Shown one piece after another: positions 4,876-6,194 of a DNA stretch of 6,194 bases. Position 1 is the first letter of the stretch; each line of letters starts with the position of its first letter. The stretch is from Psychrobacter sp. Its GTDB lineage: Bacteria; Pseudomonadota; Gammaproteobacteria; Pseudomonadales; Moraxellaceae. The stretch lies in NCBI GenBank assembly GCA_029264635.1, contig JARIAA010000059.1:1-6194 (forward strand), written 5' to 3'. Both the position numbers and the translations under genes were made by a program. Under the pieces are notes generated by a model. The model made no database searches. It was not told the origin of the DNA and worked only from the letters and a program-made list of their open reading frames with translations.

Positions 4876-6102
4876 ATGATTGACCATGCTATTCATACGC
4901 TAAGTATCATTACCGCGACAGCACTGCTAACGTACGTGATACTGTGGTCAGGATTACAAACCTTTAATGCCAATCCTAGTAAGCGCTTTATGCGTATTTG
5001 GCCCAAACTGGCATTATATTATGCAGCTTATACCATGCCCATTTGGGCATTGCTGCTGCTAGTCAACTGGGCCAATAATGTAACCTTTGTGTTTGCGTCA
5101 TTGTCGTCATTGACGATAGTAATGATAACCATAGCGATGGGGCTTTATTTTTATACCGTTATCGTACAGCCCAATCGTTTACGTGTGCATCATCAGGCTG
5201 TCGATCTCGGTTTAAAAGCACCTATGAGCGTCGCAGTATTGGCAGATTTACGCATTGGCTTATATAGTGGTAAGCCGCGGCACATACGAAAAATTGTAGC
5301 AAAAATCAACGAGTTATCAGTAGATGCCGTACTAATTGCTGGTGATTGGCTCTATTATCCAAGTGCTGACTTGGTTGGTCAACTGATGCTGTTTAAAGGG
5401 GTCAATAAACCTATTTATACTGTCATGAGTGTCTCAGATTTGCGCTACCAGTCGATGAACACGACCAAACAAGGTCAACCATTATTAGAAGACACGCTTG
5501 CCAGCACATTTGATGTGCTCGATATCACCTATATTGGACAGCAGTGCTGGTTTTTACCGCCCATGAAAACACATATTGTTCAAACTCATGCTGTCCATGC
5601 GACACCAGTAGAGCCCTCAAAACCTTTACAGCGTAGAGCTATGTTATGCGGTTGGCAAGATATACCACAGCATTACTCCAAAAAAGCAAAACAACAGGTA
5701 TGTGAAAAGCAGATACTAAAAGCCTCGCCATTAGCGAAAACATCTAAAAGAGGTCATATGGTAAATACTGATGTGATTGTTGCTGAGAGTAAAGAATCCC
5801 TGTGCGCGCAGATCAAAAAAACGACGCTGCCAGTAATTATTCTTGCTTCACGTTTGGATAGCATCAGCGATTTGCCAAAAGAGCTGCAACCCAGACCGCT
5901 GTTTATCACAGGCGCAGTAAAAACAGCAAAGTCGAATGATAAATTGGATAACCTGACTAAGGCCACTGATGCTCGTTTTGATAGCCAACGCGGTTTATAT
6001 CAGCATAGCGGCGCGCAAGTTTTTATCAGTAGCGGTATGGGTACGCGCGGGCTACCTTTTCGGGCGCGCCGTCCCACTATTGACGTACTGACGATCCGCT
6101 AA
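4876..6102 (+). CDS. Membrane-anchored metallophosphoesterase-like protein, probable pseudoenzyme
   Basis: A 408-residue protein. Residues about 10-30, 44-66 and 70-97 are likely membrane helices. The rest resembles the calcineurin-like phosphoesterase fold of YkuE/YaeI-type proteins: SVAVLADLRIG (118-128), INELSVDAVLIAGDW (144-158), PIYTVMSVSD (179-188), VIILASRLDSI (320-330), LFITGAVKTAK (342-352) and the ending ISSGMGTRGLP...TIDVLTI (384-407). Against the usual motifs (DxH, GD, GNHD, HNPD, GHTHGGQ), Asp124 and Asp157 remain, but H becomes Arg126, GNHD becomes SVSD (185-188), HN becomes Ser325-Arg326 and GHTHGG becomes GAVKTA (346-351). Metal catalysis is therefore unlikely. A lysine-rich segment, about 228-315, looks inserted relative to relatives. 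ATG 4876 is preferred over GTG 4870 because TTAGG (4866-4870) fits it at five bases' spacing; an AT-rich stretch (4839-4863) could hold a promoter. Fold confidence is fair; the function is unknown. Confidence 0.75.
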   Translation: MIDHAIHTLSIITATALLTYVILWSGLQTFNANPSKRFMRIWPKLALYYAAYTMPIWALLLLVNWANNVTFVFASLSSLTIVMITIAMGLYFYTVIVQPNRLRVHHQAVDLGLKAPMSVAVLADLRIGLYSGKPRHIRKIVAKINELSVDAVLIAGDWLYYPSADLVGQLMLFKGVNKPIYTVMSVSDLRYQSMNTTKQGQPLLEDTLASTFDVLDITYIGQQCWFLPPMKTHIVQTHAVHATPVEPSKPLQRRAMLCGWQDIPQHYSKKAKQQVCEKQILKASPLAKTSKRGHMVNTDVIVAESKESLCAQIKKTTLPVIILASRLDSISDLPKELQPRPLFITGAVKTAKSNDKLDNLTKATDARFDSQRGLYQHSGAQVFISSGMGTRGLPFRARRPTIDVLTIR

Positions 6103-6194
6103 TCAAATGCTTTGGATGTTTTATGATTAACGAGTCTTATTAGCTTTACTCAAAGTTTAAAAAATAGCCTCATATTGAATGTATCTTGAATAAT
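6103..6194. other. Gene-free tail of the window
   Basis: This is AT-rich sequence after the TAA of the phosphoesterase-like gene. It has no long open frame, no clear hairpin-plus-T-run and no recognisable RNA. AAAAAATAGCC (about 6160-6170) repeats the left side of the hairpin at 3252-3262 but has no partner arm within the window, so a terminator could only be completed outside it, if at all. Confidence 0.5.

Noticed and set aside
4876..6102. Calling the phosphoesterase-like gene a pseudogene
   Set aside because: There is no stop or frameshift across 408 codons, a plausible ribosome binding site is present and the C-terminal signature is preserved, so an expressed pseudoenzyme is more likely.

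Overview
The window looks like chromosomal DNA of a gammaproteobacterium of the family Moraxellaceae, most likely Psychrobacter or a close relative. This rests on remembered family resemblance (a MucD-type protease, a NhaP-TrkA_N antiporter and an Acinetobacter-like phosphoesterase fold), the moderate GC content of the genes and the AT-rich spacers. No database search was possible. No mobile element, CRISPR array, tRNA or rRNA was seen.

Layout. (1) Positions 1-195 (+) encode the last 64 residues of thymidylate kinase (tmk). (2) Positions 216-245 hold a strong bidirectional Rho-independent terminator that closes both tmk and the convergent gene. (3) Positions 286-2508 (-) encode a 740-residue CPA1/NhaP-type cation:proton antiporter with a cytoplasmic TrkA_N-like domain and a long hydrophilic tail. 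(4) Positions 2509-3306 form a gene-poor, AT-rich divergent spacer of about 800 bases. It has a candidate antiporter promoter with a dyad in its spacer, a GAATCATT motif present three times, several small inverted repeats, a perfect 2 x 12 bp tandem repeat, a weak sigma-E-like promoter candidate and a terminator-shaped hairpin in the protease leader. (5) Positions 3307-4755 (+) encode a periplasmic Do-family (MucD/DegQ-like) serine protease with signal peptide, catalytic triad and two PDZ domains. (6) Positions 4876-6102 (+) encode a membrane-anchored protein with the metallophosphoesterase fold signature in which nearly every metal-ligand motif has been replaced. (7) Positions 6103-6194 hold no recognisable gene.

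Functionally these are housekeeping and envelope-stress genes: DNA precursor synthesis, pH/cation homeostasis at the inner membrane, and periplasmic protein quality control. They do not form one operon. The antiporter and protease are divergent, with a spacer long enough for independent regulation. The last gene is on the protease strand, 120 bases downstream, with a possible weak terminator between them.

The most interesting object is the apparent phosphoesterase pseudoenzyme at 4876-6102. Its reading frame is intact and its terminal signature is conserved, but the HxD/GNHD/HNPD/GHTHGGQ-type metal sites are substituted one by one. The unusually elaborate intergenic region is second.
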